Source: Aequorivita lipolytica (lineage in GTDB: Bacteria; Bacteroidota; Bacteroidia; Flavobacteriales; Flavobacteriaceae). Taken from it: DNA of 64,000 nt. The notes beneath the pieces were generated by a model. It was not told where the DNA came from and did not search any database. It saw only the letters and a list, made by a program, of their open reading frames with translations. Both the position numbers and the translations under genes were made by a program. The stretch covers positions 62,001 through 126,000 of the forward strand of contig NZ_VORU01000008.1 in NCBI RefSeq assembly GCF_007997135.1, given 5' to 3'. Of the stretch, positions 51,596 through 60,368 are shown piece by piece (position 1 is the stretch's first letter; every line of letters begins with the position of its first letter).

Positions 51596-53701
51596 TTATG
51601 AAATATAATTCCAGATATTACGGTACTTCACAAGCTGTGCGTAGGTATTTTTTATAGGAATATTTTCTTCGGAAGAAAGGTTGGGGTCAGCTTTCAATAC
51701 TTGCATTGCATAGCTACGCGCGATTTTCAATATTTCCGAATCCTTTATTATATCAGCAATACGAAGATTTAGTACACCACTTTGTTGGGTGCCCATCATA
51801 TCGCCGGGGCCGCGTAGTTTTAAATCTACTTCGGCAATTTCAAAGCCGTCGCTGGTGCGCACCATGGTTTCCAAACGGGTTTTTGCATCTGCAGATAGTT
51901 TATGGCTAGTCATTAAAATGCAGTAACTCTGTTCGGCACCACGACCCACACGACCACGCAATTGGTGTAATTGTGAAAGTCCGAAACGTTCCGCGCTTTC
52001 AATAATCATTACACTGGCATTTGGAACATTTACACCAACTTCAATAACCGTGGTGGCGACCATAATTTGCGTTTCGCCTTTTATAAAGCGGTTCATTTCA
52101 TATTCTTTATCGGCAGGTTTCATCTGTCCGTGAACTATGGAAACTTGATAATTTGGCTGTGGAAATTCGCGTACGATACTCTCGTATCCGTCCATCAAAT
52201 CTTTGTAATCCATGGTTTCACTTTCCTGTATTAAAGGGTACACAATATACACCTGTCTGCCCTTTGAAATTTCGTCTTTCATAAAGCGAAAAACCTTCAG
52301 TCTATTTGCGTCAAAACGGTGCACAGTTTTGATGTCTTTTCTGCCTGGCGGAAGCTCGTCAATTACACTAATATCTAGGTCGCCATAAACGCTCATGGCA
52401 AGGGTGCGGGGGATGGGGGTGGCGGTCATTACAAGTACGTGTGGCGGGTACTCATTTTTATGCCATAATTTACTGCGTTGTTCTACCCCAAAACGGTGCT
52501 GCTCATCTACAATTGCAAGCCCCAAATTTTTAAATTTTACCTTATCTTCGAGCAGCGCATGAGTGCCAATTAGGATGTCTAATTCGCCATTTTCCAGTTT
52601 TTCATGGATTTCTCGTCTCTTTGAAGTTTTGGTTGAGCCCGTTAACAATTCAATACTGGTATTCAGTTTTTTACATAATTCAACTAAACCTGTATAATGC
52701 TGTACTGACAAAATTTCAGTAGGTGCCATTAAACAAGCTTGAAAACCGTTGTCAATAGCTATTAACATTGACATTAACGCTACTATTGTTTTCCCAGAAC
52801 CAACATCGCCTTGTAAAAGTCGGTTCATCTGCGCGTTGCTTCCCAAATCGTTTCGTATTTCTTTGATCACCCGCTTCTGTGCTTCGGTCAATTCAAAGGG
52901 TAAATGTTCCGAAAAAAAGGTGTTGAAATTGTGTCCAATTTTATCAAAAGTATAGCCTTTAATTTTAGATTTATGGATGAGGTTTTTCCGAATTAATTGA
53001 AGTTGAATGTAGAACAATTCCTCAAACTTTAATCGGTATGTTGCGCGCGCTAAATGCGCCTGGCTTTTTGGAAAATGTATGTTAAAAAGTGCTTCCTTTT
53101 TTGAGGCTAATTTAAGCTGCTCCAAAAGTGGTTTTGAGAGGGTCTCGGCGAAGGCATTTTTGCTCTCCAAAAACAGCTGTTGCATCAGTCCATTTATCAC
53201 CCTATTTGTTATGCCACTGTTCCCCAACTTTTCGGTGGAAGGATAGACAGGTTGCATAGCAGAGCGAATGCTTTTTTCGTGCGCGTCCAGCAATTCCATT
53301 TCGGGGTGTGGCATTGAAAAACTACCATTGAAATAATTCGTTTTTCCGAAGATTACGTAAGGAACGTTCAGTTTTAAATTTTCCCGAATCCATTTTTGAC
53401 CGCGAAACCAAACCAATTCTATCGAGCCAGTTTCATCAATAAACGTAGCGACGAGTCTTTTGCCTCGTTTTTGTTCTACGGTTTTAATGTGGGTCATTTT
53501 ACCAATAATTTGGACTTCCGCATTGGTTTGCTGTAATTGTGCAATTTTATAATACTGAGTTCGGTCTAAATATCTGTTCGGAAAAAGATTTAATAAATCT
53601 TGAAATGTATGAATGCCCAACTCTTTTTTCAGCAAATCTGCCCGGTTTGGACCAACGCCTTTAAGGTAGTCTATTGGAGTTTGTAGAAAAGTGGCATTCA
53701 T
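51596..53701 (-). CDS. recG: ATP-dependent DNA helicase RecG
   Basis: Rescues stalled replication forks and branch-migrates Holliday junctions. The 701-residue protein has an N-terminal wedge/OB domain (IGKMTHIKTVEQKRGKRLVA), then helicase motifs: GDVGSGKTIVALMSML (near 298), AIVDEQHRFGVEQRSKL (DEQH box), MTATPIPRTLAMSVYGDLD, VATTVIEVGVNVPNASVMII and QLRGRVGRGAEQSYC. Length and order normal. Start ATG at 53701. Its last 24 residues are repeated at 48382-48457. Confidence 0.96.
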   Translation of the reverse strand: MNATFLQTPIDYLKGVGPNRADLLKKELGIHTFQDLLNLFPNRYLDRTQYYKIAQLQQTNAEVQIIGKMTHIKTVEQKRGKRLVATFIDETGSIELVWFRGQKWIRENLKLNVPYVIFGKTNYFNGSFSMPHPEMELLDAHEKSIRSAMQPVYPSTEKLGNSGITNRVINGLMQQLFLESKNAFAETLSKPLLEQLKLASKKEALFNIHFPKSQAHLARATYRLKFEELFYIQLQLIRKNLIHKSKIKGYTFDKIGHNFNTFFSEHLPFELTEAQKRVIKEIRNDLGSNAQMNRLLQGDVGSGKTIVALMSMLIAIDNGFQACLMAPTEILSVQHYTGLVELCKKLNTSIELLTGSTKTSKRREIHEKLENGELDILIGTHALLEDKVKFKNLGLAIVDEQHRFGVEQRSKLWHKNEYPPHVLVMTATPIPRTLAMSVYGDLDISVIDELPPGRKDIKTVHRFDANRLKVFRFMKDEISKGRQVYIVYPLIQESETMDYKDLMDGYESIVREFPQPNYQVSIVHGQMKPADKEYEMNRFIKGETQIMVATTVIEVGVNVPNASVMIIESAERFGLSQLHQLRGRVGRGAEQSYCILMTSHKLSADAKTRLETMVRTSDGFEIAEVDLKLRGPGDMMGTQQSGVLNLRIADIIKDSEILKIARSYAMQVLKADPNLSSEENIPIKNTYAQLVKYRNIWNYIS
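51600..51671. repeat. 3' end of recG, matched by the copy at 48386-48457
   Basis: Direct repeat of 72 bp, 62 or 63 positions identical by hand alignment, in the same orientation as the copy at 48386-48457. The two copies frame 3.14 kb that includes the M28 peptidase and the AraC gene. Such repeats at a gene's 3' end are left by integrating elements or by recombination between alleles. Confidence 0.8.
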
Positions 53702-53717
53702 AAAACGAAAATACTTA

Positions 53718-53737
53718 ATTCCTGCGAAGGCAGGAAT
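53718..53737. repeat. Short palindrome ATTCCTGC-GAAG-GCAGGAAT
   Basis: A perfect 8-bp stem with a GAAG loop, between divergent recG and the M1 peptidase gene. This hairpin is familiar as a dispersed repeat in many genomes; only one copy is seen here. Confidence 0.55.
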
Positions 53738-53791
53738 CTCATTGGTTGAAAATTTGTAATTTGCTATCTCATAAAAATTCCTCGTCTTAAA

Positions 53792-55846
53792 ATGAATAAA
53801 TTTCTTATTGCACTTTTTTTTTCAAGTTTCACGCTATTTGCGCAGCAGAGCGATGTTGTGGATTTTTTGAAAGTGGGGGCTTCAATTGGGACGGATGCCA
53901 GTAAAAAAACAATACTGGGTCGTTTTTCTACCACTTTTGAAATCTTAAAGGAAACTGATTCAATTTTTATGGATGCCGTGAATATTGAAATTGATTCGAA
54001 TAATACTATTGATTTTAAGATATCTTCCGTTAAAACAAAAGTTTGGTTTGTTGGCAACTTTGAAAAAGGGAGAATTTACAAAGCGGATTTTTGGTATAAA
54101 ATGGAACCCAAGCAAACTTTATATTTTTTTGATGACCAAATTTGGACTCAAGGACAAGGGAAATACACTTCACACTGGTTGCCAAGCATAGATGATGTAA
54201 ACGATAAAATTGAGTTTGATTTGATGTTTACTGCACCGAATGATAAAACCGTTATTGGAAATGGCAAATTAAAATTCTTCGACAAATTATACGATTCGAA
54301 TACTTGGCTTTATGATATGAAACAACCCATGTCCAGCTATCTCGTGGCCTTCGCAATCGGTGATTTCAATAAAAAAGAATTGGTTTCAAATTCTGGAATT
54401 CCGTTGGAATTGTATTATAAACCTTCAGATTCACTAAAAGTAGAGCCCACGTATCGCTACAGCAAACAGATTTTTGATTTTTTGGAAACTGAAATCGGCG
54501 TCCCGTATCCGTGGCAAAACTACAAACAAGTTCCCGTTCGCGATTTTCTGTATGCCGGAATGGAAAACACAACTGCCACATTTTTTTCAGAAGCGTTTGT
54601 GGTGGATTCCACAGGATTTAACGATAGAAATTACGTAAACGTAAACGCCCACGAGCTCGCGCATCAATGGTTTGGGAACTTGGTAACCGAAAAAGCAAAC
54701 GAGGACCATTGGTTGCAGGAAGGCTTTGCAACCTATTATGCTTTACTTGCCGAAAAACATATTTTTGGCGATGATTATTATTACTGGCAATTGTACCAAA
54801 CGGCAGAACAATTGAAAGCAATGAGCGATGAGGGAAAAGGCGAATCGCTTTTAAATCCAAAAGCAAGCTCGCTAACTTTTTATCAAAAAGGAGCGTGGGC
54901 ACTGCATATTTTGCGCAACCGGATAGGGGATGAGCAATTTAAAACAGCAATTAAAAACTATTTGGAAAAGTATAGTTTCAAAAATGTTTCTACGGAAGAT
55001 TTTTTGAATGAAGTGAAAAATGTTTCCGAAGTTGACATTACAGATTTTGAAAAAGACTGGCTTCAACAGACAGCTTTCAAAGCAGAAGAAGCCTATCATT
55101 CTCTATTGAAATCTAATTTTATAATGAAGTATTTTGAAGTTTCCGCGCTTAGGGCAAAACCTTTGGAGGATAAAAAAAGTCAGTTAAATACCGCGCTTAC
55201 GTTTCCGAATGATTTTATTGGTCAGGAAGCGGTCTATCAATTGGTTAACGAACCTATTTCTGAAACACTTCCACTGTATAAAAAAGCTTTTGAAAGCAAC
55301 AACCTTTATGTTAGGCAAGCTGTGGCGCTTTCATTGCAAACCATTCCGAAGGATCTGCAAACGGAATACGAAAGTCTGCTAAACGATGCTTCATACGTAA
55401 CTTTAGAAACCGCGCTCTATAAATTATGGATTCAGTTTCCTGAAAAACGAATTGATTATCTTAACCAAACAAAAGACATTGAAGGGTTTCAAAACAAAAA
55501 TATTAGGCAATTGTGGTTGACTTTAGCGTTGATCACTGAAAACTATCAAAATAGCGAAAAGGAAAATTATTTAAATGAATTGAAAAATTATACGTCAGAA
55601 GATTTCAGCTTCGAAATCCGCGAAAAGGCTTTTGAATATGTAAACGAACTTCAACTATGGGATTTGAAAACGCTCAAAAATTTGGCGGAAGCTTGTGTTC
55701 ACCCAACGTGGCGTTTTTCAAAACCTTCAAAAGAATTATTAAATAATTTACTTCAAGAAAAGCGATATTACGAACAAATAAAGATTTTGGGCAGGCAGGT
55801 TTCAGAAAAAGCTGCCAATTATTTAAATTCAATTGTAAAAGAATGA
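53792..55846 (+). CDS. M1 family aminopeptidase
   Basis: A 684-residue exported zinc aminopeptidase. Signal peptide of about 19 residues (LIALFFSSFTLFAQQ). The exopeptidase motif AGMEN lies near residue 252 and the zinc site H287-E-x-x-H291 in AHELAHQWFGN with E310 in WLQEGFATYY. The C-terminal helical domain (residues 450-684) is the usual alpha-helical part. Probably periplasmic, degrading peptides. Its stop codon overlaps the start of the patatin gene (ATGA), so they form an operon. Confidence 0.93.
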   Translation: MNKFLIALFFSSFTLFAQQSDVVDFLKVGASIGTDASKKTILGRFSTTFEILKETDSIFMDAVNIEIDSNNTIDFKISSVKTKVWFVGNFEKGRIYKADFWYKMEPKQTLYFFDDQIWTQGQGKYTSHWLPSIDDVNDKIEFDLMFTAPNDKTVIGNGKLKFFDKLYDSNTWLYDMKQPMSSYLVAFAIGDFNKKELVSNSGIPLELYYKPSDSLKVEPTYRYSKQIFDFLETEIGVPYPWQNYKQVPVRDFLYAGMENTTATFFSEAFVVDSTGFNDRNYVNVNAHELAHQWFGNLVTEKANEDHWLQEGFATYYALLAEKHIFGDDYYYWQLYQTAEQLKAMSDEGKGESLLNPKASSLTFYQKGAWALHILRNRIGDEQFKTAIKNYLEKYSFKNVSTEDFLNEVKNVSEVDITDFEKDWLQQTAFKAEEAYHSLLKSNFIMKYFEVSALRAKPLEDKKSQLNTALTFPNDFIGQEAVYQLVNEPISETLPLYKKAFESNNLYVRQAVALSLQTIPKDLQTEYESLLNDASYVTLETALYKLWIQFPEKRIDYLNQTKDIEGFQNKNIRQLWLTLALITENYQNSEKENYLNELKNYTSEDFSFEIREKAFEYVNELQLWDLKTLKNLAEACVHPTWRFSKPSKELLNNLLQEKRYYEQIKILGRQVSEKAANYLNSIVKE

Positions 55847-56757
55847 GAGCGTTAGTAATTTCGGGCGGAGGTAGTAAGGGCGCATTCGCAGGTGGCGTTG
55901 CGCAGTATTTAATTGAGGAATTGCGCCGTGATTACGATCTTTTTGTGGGCACGTCTACGGGCAGTTTGCTTATCTCGCACTTGGCGCTCAATAAGGTTGA
56001 AAAAATAAAGGAAGTTTATACTTCTGTGAACCAAAAAAGTATTTTCAGCAGTTGTCCGTTCGTGATAAAGGAAGATAAGTTTGGGGGCAAACAGATTGCG
56101 ATTGACCATTACACGGTCTTACGGAATTTTATAAAAGGAAAAAAGACCTTCGGCGAAAGCTTGAATTTGCGCAAATTGATAGAAAAGTCGGTGACCGAAG
56201 TAGAGTTTAATAATTTAAAAGCTTCTGAAAAAGAAGTGGTTGTAACTGTTTCAAACCTGTCCTTGAACCAAGTGGAATACAAATCTGTGAATGATTTTGA
56301 ATATCAGGATTTTTTGGATTGGATATGGATTTCTTCAAACTATACTCCTTTTATGAGTCTTGTAAAAAAGGATGGCTGCGAATATGCCGATGGTGGTTTT
56401 GGAAGCATGGTTCCTATAGAAGAGGCCATAAACCGAGGCGCAACAAGCATTGACGTAATTGTTTTGGAAACCGAGATAACGTATTACAATCGGCTTCCTT
56501 CAAAAAATGTTTTTTCATTGCTTACCAATATGCACAATTATATGGCCGACCGTATTGAAAAGCAAAATATAAGAATCGGGAAATTTGTTGCAACCAACAA
56601 AGATGTTATTATCAATCTGTATTACACGCCTACGGTCCTAACGACCAACTCATTGATTTTTGAGAAGGAAATGATGGCGAAATGGTGGGAGCTCGGTTTC
56701 AATTACGCGGATCAAAAGAACAATGAGCTTAACGAAATTCGCACAAACGATGATTGA
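55843..56757 (+). CDS. Patatin-like phospholipase
   Basis: A 304-residue hydrolase of the patatin group. The oxyanion hole GGGSKG lies at residues 8-13, the nucleophile in GTSTGS (S38), and the catalytic Asp in the YADGGFGSM motif near residue 183, the Ser-Asp dyad. No signal peptide. Acts on membrane lipids or acyl chains. It starts on the ATGA overlap with the M1 aminopeptidase gene. Confidence 0.92.
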   Translation: MRALVISGGGSKGAFAGGVAQYLIEELRRDYDLFVGTSTGSLLISHLALNKVEKIKEVYTSVNQKSIFSSCPFVIKEDKFGGKQIAIDHYTVLRNFIKGKKTFGESLNLRKLIEKSVTEVEFNNLKASEKEVVVTVSNLSLNQVEYKSVNDFEYQDFLDWIWISSNYTPFMSLVKKDGCEYADGGFGSMVPIEEAINRGATSIDVIVLETEITYYNRLPSKNVFSLLTNMHNYMADRIEKQNIRIGKFVATNKDVIINLYYTPTVLTTNSLIFEKEMMAKWWELGFNYADQKNNELNEIRTNDD

Positions 56758-56947
56758 TTTTCTTACTTTTCAATGGGGTAATTCCCCCAAAATCTCAGTG
56801 TTTTCCCTGTATTTTCAGTGGAAATAATTGTAGTGTGCTAATAATCAAGTGTTATGGTTTATCTTCACTTTAAGTTTATAAAGTAGATGCTTTCAAATTC
56901 TTCTATTTGTAACTACATTTATCCCACAACCATAAAACCAACACATT

Positions 56948-57637
56948 ATGAATTCACAAATTACCAACCATTTATTACTATTCTTCTGTATCAGTTTGGT
57001 GCTTTATAGCTGCCAAGAATCATCTACAAATAGTGAGCTTCCATACGAGGGGCCGCCAAAGGACCGCATAATTACAGTAGAAAGAGCGCAGGAAATGTAT
57101 GATTCATATTCTGAAAGACGCGTTCCAATTATCCAAAAATATGAGGATAGCGTTGTTTCTGACTCGCAAAAATTTACACCAACCCGTTATGCTGAATATG
57201 ATTTGGAGACTATAAAACAATACATAGCTTATATTGAGCACGAGGCAAATCAGGCCAATGTGGATATAAATACTTTGCGTTTTTATCTTTCCAATTATCC
57301 AAACGGCGAAAAATTTCCAAATGGTGATGTCGTAAAATACCCACGAAGAAACAGCTTTTTTGTAGTGCCAACTATGGAATATGAGGGAAAAAACGTTGGG
57401 TTTTCAATTGAAGAAGTGGATGGAAAATATACAGCAGTGCCCATAAATAAGAATGAAACGAAAATCGAAAAGGATAACCAAAACCAAAAACAGGATGAAC
57501 CTGAAGGCACTGTCAATGAGGCTGGATTTTTTACATCAAACACTGCTACAGTGCAAGGTGGTGGCACAAGTTTGATTTTGAATGAGAGCCATATTATGCC
57601 TCCTCCAGGTAAAGATGATTTTGGAAACGATAATTAG
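56948..57637 (+). CDS. Lipoprotein of unknown function
   Basis: A 229-residue lipoprotein: signal with lipobox LVLYSC (Cys near residue 22). The mature domain begins with a low-complexity QESSTNS segment and then a helix-rich region (ITVERAQEMYDSYSERRVP, RYAEYDLETIKQYIAYIEHEA). The C-terminal part is polar and Pro/Gln/Asn-rich. No family recognised. It lies 190 bp after the patatin gene and 14 bp before the membrane-protein, kinase and response-regulator genes, so it may feed a signal to them. Confidence 0.7.
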   Translation: MNSQITNHLLLFFCISLVLYSCQESSTNSELPYEGPPKDRIITVERAQEMYDSYSERRVPIIQKYEDSVVSDSQKFTPTRYAEYDLETIKQYIAYIEHEANQANVDINTLRFYLSNYPNGEKFPNGDVVKYPRRNSFFVVPTMEYEGKNVGFSIEEVDGKYTAVPINKNETKIEKDNQNQKQDEPEGTVNEAGFFTSNTATVQGGGTSLILNESHIMPPPGKDDFGNDN

Positions 57638-57651
57638 ATTACTCTTTAACT

Positions 57652-58302
57652 TTGATTACGATATTAGAAATTTTACAAAATGTCCACATACCGCTTTATG
57701 CTATTGTATTCTTGTTGTCCATTATTAAATTACCGTTATACAAGAATACATCTCTAAAGGTCTTGCCAGTAATACTGCTATTTACTTTGTTAACAGAGTC
57801 ATTGGGGATGTATGTAAAGAATGCTTATGGCATTCCCAATGCTATTGTTTATAATATATACTACGTTTTCTATTTTTCGCTTTTCTTTTATGTTTTTATG
57901 AAAGCAATTAAGGAAGCAAAATTCAAAAAGTATATAAAAATTGGTATAGCTGTTTACTGGTTGTTTTATTTAAGTGATTGGATATTTACAGATTTTATGA
58001 ATAGTGGTTTTATAACATCTTATATAATTGGTGCCGCAATACTTATTTTTTGTATCGTTCTTTATTACATTAGTATTTTGCAATCGTCTTTGGTACTTGT
58101 AGTTAAAAACGATCTTCTTTTTTGGGTGAGCGTTGGGTTGTTCTTGTTTTACATAGGATATCTTCCTATAAAAATTATCAGAACTTGGTTCTATAAACAG
58201 GACAGTTTTTTTGAAATTTTGCTGGTTATACAATTTTCGCTCGTAATAATTATGTATTTGTTCTTTATGACAGGTTTTTTATGGATGAAAAAGAAATCAT
58301 AA
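57652..58302 (+). CDS. Multispan membrane protein upstream of a sensor kinase
   Basis: A 216-residue protein with about seven hydrophobic spans and few charged loops. No known domain. The start is TTG at 57652; no ATG is in frame near the first span. It overlaps the kinase gene by 22 bp, an unusually tight coupling. Since the kinase itself has only one short span and no extracellular sensor, this protein is the best candidate for its sensory partner. Confidence 0.7.
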   Translation: MITILEILQNVHIPLYAIVFLLSIIKLPLYKNTSLKVLPVILLFTLLTESLGMYVKNAYGIPNAIVYNIYYVFYFSLFFYVFMKAIKEAKFKKYIKIGIAVYWLFYLSDWIFTDFMNSGFITSYIIGAAILIFCIVLYYISILQSSLVLVVKNDLLFWVSVGLFLFYIGYLPIKIIRTWFYKQDSFFEILLVIQFSLVIIMYLFFMTGFLWMKKKS

Positions 58303-59033
58303 TAATTGCGGCAATAGCCATTCCAATATCTCTTGTAGTAATCGTTATTGTATTATTCAGCGTTTTTACACGCAGGAAAAATCGCTTGCTGGAAGAGCAG
58401 GAAAAAGCAAAAAAGGATTTCGATCGTGAATTGGCAGAATCACAAATAGAGATTCGCGAAGAAACTTTACGAAATATAAGCTGGGAACTACACGACAATA
58501 TTGGACAGTTGATGACCTTGGCAAAAATACAGGCCCAAATGGCTCAGGAAAAGCCAGAAATGATGAAAGAGGTTTCTGAAACTATTGGTACAGGTCTAAA
58601 TGAGCTTAGAGCACTTTCGAAATTAATAAATCCGGAAGCCTTAAAAAGTTTAAGTCTTAAAGAAGCTGTAGGTTTAGAGATAGAAAGATTCAATAGATTA
58701 AAATTTATTGCGGCCGAATTAACAGTGAAAGGAACGGTTACGCCTATTGAAAGTAATATCCAAATTATCCTTTTTAGAATTTTGCAGGAGTTTTTTTCAA
58801 ATACCATCAAGCATTCCAAAGCGTCCACATTAAAGGTATTATTGGATTATTCTGATAATGTGTTGACCATTTTAGCGGAAGACAACGGAGTGGGTTTTGA
58901 AAAAACCGATAATTTTATGGGTATTGGCTTAAAGAACATGAAAACAAGGGCCCAGCTTATCAACTCTACCTTGAAAATCAAGTCGGTAAAAAGTAAAGGT
59001 ACAGCGCTACATCTTAAATATAAATTCACATAG
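58281..59033 (+). CDS. Sensor histidine kinase (NarL/DesK type)
   Basis: A 250-residue kinase with one membrane span (about 6-28), a coiled-coil linker, and a HisKA_3 domain with the phosphorylated H71 in ISWELHDNIGQLMTLAKIQ. The HATPase_c domain has the N-box FFSNTIKHSKAS near residue 173, EDNGVGF and GIGLKNMKTRAQ. It lacks an extracytoplasmic sensor domain. It pairs with the response regulator 36 bp downstream and with the membrane gene upstream, which it overlaps. Confidence 0.92.
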   Translation: MDEKEIIIIAAIAIPISLVVIVIVLFSVFTRRKNRLLEEQEKAKKDFDRELAESQIEIREETLRNISWELHDNIGQLMTLAKIQAQMAQEKPEMMKEVSETIGTGLNELRALSKLINPEALKSLSLKEAVGLEIERFNRLKFIAAELTVKGTVTPIESNIQIILFRILQEFFSNTIKHSKASTLKVLLDYSDNVLTILAEDNGVGFEKTDNFMGIGLKNMKTRAQLINSTLKIKSVKSKGTALHLKYKFT

Positions 59034-59069
59034 ACACAAAAATAGTTTCTAAAATAAAAGTATTGCACA

Positions 59070-59702
59070 ATGAGTTATTCCGTAGTAGTGGTAGATGATC
59101 ATTTTTTGCTTTCCCAAGCCATAGGTGGGCTAGTTCAAGATTTTGAAAATTTCAGGGTTTTATACTTATGTAAGAATGGCCGTGAGTTACTGGATAATTT
59201 CGAAAATCCTCAAAAAATTCCCGATTTGGTTCTCATGGACATAAAAATGCCCATTTTGAACGGAATAGAAACCACCGAAATTCTGAAGAAACAGTTCCCT
59301 AATGTAAAAGTACTCGCCCTTTCAATTGAAGAAGATGAATATACTATTTTGAAAATGCTCCGTGCTGGGGCGTGCGGTTACCTAATGAAAGATACTAAAA
59401 AAGACATACTTGAGGAGGCTCTTTTACAGGTTATGGAAAACGGGCGCTATTACACAAACACCGTCTCACAAATTCTTGTAGATTCCTTGGAAAAGGAAAT
59501 AGATACTGAACTAAAAGAGAAGGAAATTGAATTCATCAAACTTGCCTGCACAGATATGAATTATAAGGAAATAGCTGATAAAATGTGCTGTAGCTACAAA
59601 ACCGTAGAAGGTTACAGGGATTCAGTGCACAAAAAACTGAAGATAAAAAATAGGATTGGCCTTGTGCTTTTTGCAATCCACCACAATCTATTTACACCTT
59701 AG
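59070..59702 (+). CDS. NarL/LuxR-type response regulator
   Basis: A 210-residue regulator: receiver domain with D9/D10, the phosphorylated D57 in VLMDIKMPILNG, a Ser/Thr in LALSIEED and K in LMKDTKKD. The C-terminal LuxR helix-turn-helix is LKEKEIEFIKLACTDMNYKE, IADKMCCSYKTVEGYRDSVHKKL near residues 150-195. Partner of the kinase at 58281. Target genes are unknown; the upstream lipoprotein and membrane gene are candidates. Confidence 0.94.
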   Translation: MSYSVVVVDDHFLLSQAIGGLVQDFENFRVLYLCKNGRELLDNFENPQKIPDLVLMDIKMPILNGIETTEILKKQFPNVKVLALSIEEDEYTILKMLRAGACGYLMKDTKKDILEEALLQVMENGRYYTNTVSQILVDSLEKEIDTELKEKEIEFIKLACTDMNYKEIADKMCCSYKTVEGYRDSVHKKLKIKNRIGLVLFAIHHNLFTP

Positions 59703-59715
59703 TGTGATTTCTTAA

Positions 59716-60240
59716 TTAGAAAAGCTCACTAACTTCTTTCTTTACATACGCCATAGCTTTTTGAGAGGGAGTAATCTCCTCCATAAAATTCTGCAAAAGC
59801 CACTCACGCATTCTGTCTACATTTCCGTCTTTTTCGTGCATGGCGCCTTGCCGGATAACATGAATTGTCGCGTTTTTAGCGGCATTTATCAAGTTCCAAC
59901 ATTCCGGAGTTAAGTAAATCTGTTGCGTTAAATTATGTTCGTATTCCTGCTCAATATTCTTAATTAGGAGATTTTCATAATCATCTTTTGAATCTGAAAA
60001 AGGCTTTACCCTTACCAATAATTTATTGGGGTCTATACGCTCCAAAAACAAAGTAACACGTTCATAAGCCTGTAGACGAAGTGGTAGAACCTGTTTTTGG
60101 GCTTCTTTTTGAATTAAATATCTTCTTCGACCTTCTTCATTGGCGGTATGGCCTTTAAAGAAATAATAAGCAATCACACCCACAACAATCGCAGGTAAAA
60201 GATAGGCTACATAACTAATAATTTGGGATGCTTCTTCCAT
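59716..60240 (-). CDS. Membrane-anchored conserved hypothetical protein
   Basis: A 174-residue protein with a single N-terminal span (about 7-27) and a basic loop right after it (GRRRYL), then a helical cytoplasmic domain (PLRLQAYERVTLFLERIDPN, LNLTQQIYLTPECWNLI-like). It resembles the DUF7935-type family from memory; I am not certain. Start ATG at 60240, directly after an 8-unit heptamer array. Converges on the response regulator gene. Confidence 0.7.
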   Translation of the reverse strand: MEEASQIISYVAYLLPAIVVGVIAYYFFKGHTANEEGRRRYLIQKEAQKQVLPLRLQAYERVTLFLERIDPNKLLVRVKPFSDSKDDYENLLIKNIEQEYEHNLTQQIYLTPECWNLINAAKNATIHVIRQGAMHEKDGNVDRMREWLLQNFMEEITPSQKAMAYVKKEVSELF

Positions 60241-60242
60241 AT

Positions 60243-60298
60243 ATTCAGTATTCAGTATTCAGTATTCAGTGTTCAGTGTTCAGTATTCAGTATTCAGT
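60243..60298. repeat. 7-bp tandem array (ATTCAGT)8
   Basis: Eight units of ATTCAGT/GTTCAGT begin 2 bp upstream of the ATG at 60240, leaving no room for a separate ribosome-binding site outside the repeat. Confidence 0.95.
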
Positions 60299-60368
60299 AT
60301 TCTGGTACGTAGCATTAGGAATGCAGGGCTATTGTATTTCAAAAAATCGATAGCTTATGGATAGCAAC

